Part shown: positions 63,016 through 64,000 of the stretch, piece by piece
Layout of the letters: each line of letters opens with the position of its first letter
How positions within the stretch are numbered: position 1 is the first letter of the stretch
Assembly: GCF_000226095.1 (NCBI RefSeq)
Contig: NC_016476.1
Coordinates: 1,302,001 to 1,366,000 of the forward strand
From: Thermothelomyces thermophilus ATCC 42464
Taxonomy: Eukaryota > Ascomycota > Sordariomycetes > Sordariales > Chaetomiaceae
Direction of reading: 5' to 3'
DNA length: 64,000 bases
Notes under the pieces: model-generated
What the model was told of the DNA's origin: nothing
Database searches by the model: none
Seen by the model: only the letters and a program-made list of their open reading frames with translations
Translations under genes and position numbers: made by a program

Positions 63016-63651
63016 CTAAGGCTTTAAATTTGGCTTACTAACGAAATAGCTAATCTTTATAGGATCTTTACTATTACCTCGAATCTTTTAAAGCTTAATT
63101 CTCTTACTAGGATAAGAAAAGCTAAGCTTTAAGCTTCTATATAAAGCTATTACCTTTCCTTATTTAATATATTAACTGTTACTATACCTATTACCTAGAG
63201 ATAGAAGAAAGAATGGTATAGCTAGCGTTATAGATCTAGCATAGCTTCTAATAACCGAATTATAGTTAGACTACCCTCTTTTTACTACTAACTTAAGATT
63301 AACTATATTATATGCTTAATATATTACGTTTCCGTATATTATCGTCCTACTATTAAACTGGACCTATAACGAAGCTGCTATTAGCCTTATAAGGCGCCTC
63401 TAACCTTACGTTAACCCTTACTCTTAAGATATGAAGTAGTAGCTTATATTTCTAATATAGAAAGGAAGGACATTTTATAAAAGATTGCCTAGAAATGGTA
63501 TAGGTTACCTCCTACTAATAAGGCTAATACCCTAATCGCTAGGGCTTAGGCCGTTTTTACTAAGGAAATAGGAGTCGCTTATAATAGACCCTAATACTAT
63601 AGGAATAGCTATAAAGGATGACCTAAAAAGAGAGTATATATATATAATAAA
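63016..63651 (+). mobile_element. Gypsy element F4, segment 2 (gag end with zinc knuckle)
   Basis: gag resumes after element B. A CCHC knuckle at 63,447-63,488 reads YF-x-YRKEGHFIKDC; the two leading Cys are Tyr, as RIP would give. The element is cut near 63,650 by the second LINE copy. Confidence 0.55.
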
Positions 63652-64000
63652 GGGTTAACCCCCCCTATAGATCCTATAAAGGAGGCTATAGGCTACGGAA
63701 CTAGCCATAATGGCTAGCTAGAGCAACCGCTAGAGGGCCGACCAAGCCGGTAAGAGGATATAGCGCGTGTTAGACAAGGACTCCCTGCGCCTGGTTTTTA
63801 CAGGGGAAGGCCTACAACGGCACCAAAGCCTATCGAAGGCCTAGAGCTCCCTACTAGTACAGGCCTATATAGAGGCTATCGGCCTCCGTAACTTCCTATT
63901 TAGGGTTCAAGTCCCAGGGGTCAGTACCCCTTACTATGCCTATGGCCAGGGGAGAGAGACTATAGAGCACCTGGTTATATAGTGCCCAAACCTACCAAGA
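63652..64000 (+). mobile_element. Second Tad-like LINE copy, 5'-truncated, runs off the window
   Basis: From GGGTTAACCCCCC on, it matches the 3' part of the first LINE at about 49,047-49,396, including the Cys/His tail of ORF2. Upstream sequence is unrelated (F4), so the copy is 5'-truncated, as is common for LINEs. It differs from the first copy mainly by C/T and G/A. Confidence 0.8.

Noticed and set aside
10440-64000. CRISPR array, prophage or bacterial integrative element
   Set aside because: Repeats are LTRs and TSDs, coding motifs are RT/integrase/chromodomain, and genes nearby are spliced; the DNA is fungal.

Overview
The window looks like a filamentous ascomycete, probably a Sordariomycete. 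The supporting signs are 48-97 nt introns with CTAAC/CTGAC branch sites, a fungal ubiquitin-S27a gene, a HeLo-like/NACHT immune-type gene, and a repeat block with heavy C-to-T/G-to-A decay biased to CpA, as left by repeat-induced point mutation (RIP). The species cannot be fixed from sequence alone.

Bases 1-10,440 are ordinary gene-bearing DNA of normal base composition. They hold ubiquitin-ribosomal protein S27a (+, 179-712), a GH18 chitinase (-, 1022-2482), a possible decayed gene near 3.3-4.0 kb, a NodB-type polysaccharide deacetylase (-, 4294-5121), and a seven-exon gene (+, 5927-9959). The last encodes a 1193-residue fusion of a HeLo-like N-terminal domain, NACHT NTPase, four ankyrin repeats and a complete CHK2-like protein kinase. 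It is the most interesting host gene here and lies about 0.5 kb from the repeat block.

Bases ~10,490-64,000 are one continuous nest of retrotransposons. In nearly all of it, coding frames are interrupted only by TAG/TAA (rarely TGA) codons that CAG, CAA, TGG or CGA would give after RIP. Target-site duplications (TSDs) let the nest be taken apart. The oldest layer is a gypsy element (called F3) in pieces at ~10.5-11.5, 26.7-30.4, 36.0-37.6 and 49.8-50.1 kb. Three elements entered it: chromovirus 1 (11,534-26,697, -), short element A (30,431-36,043, -) and a Tad-like LINE (37,581-49,754, +). Chromovirus 2 (14,195-21,797, +) sits inside chromovirus 1, and chromovirus 3 (42,051-48,887, -) inside the LINE. 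To the right, another gypsy element (F4) is split by large element B (51,075-63,011, +) and by a second, 5'-truncated LINE copy (from ~63,652).

Two features go beyond ordinary decayed retroelements. (1) Chromoviruses 1 and 2 carry an antisense gene between pol and the 3' LTR that encodes a small Zn2Cys6-like cysteine protein. In element 2 it is still open, has a good 48-nt intron and ends 13 bp from the pol stop; element 3 has lost it by deletion. (2) The 11.9-kb element B carries two extra long frames after integrase: an antisense one of at least 335 codons and a sense one of 632 codons with a promoter-like sequence in front. Element A matches B minus ~6.3 kb, to within one base of length, so it is a deletion derivative lacking RT, integrase and most of the extra frames.
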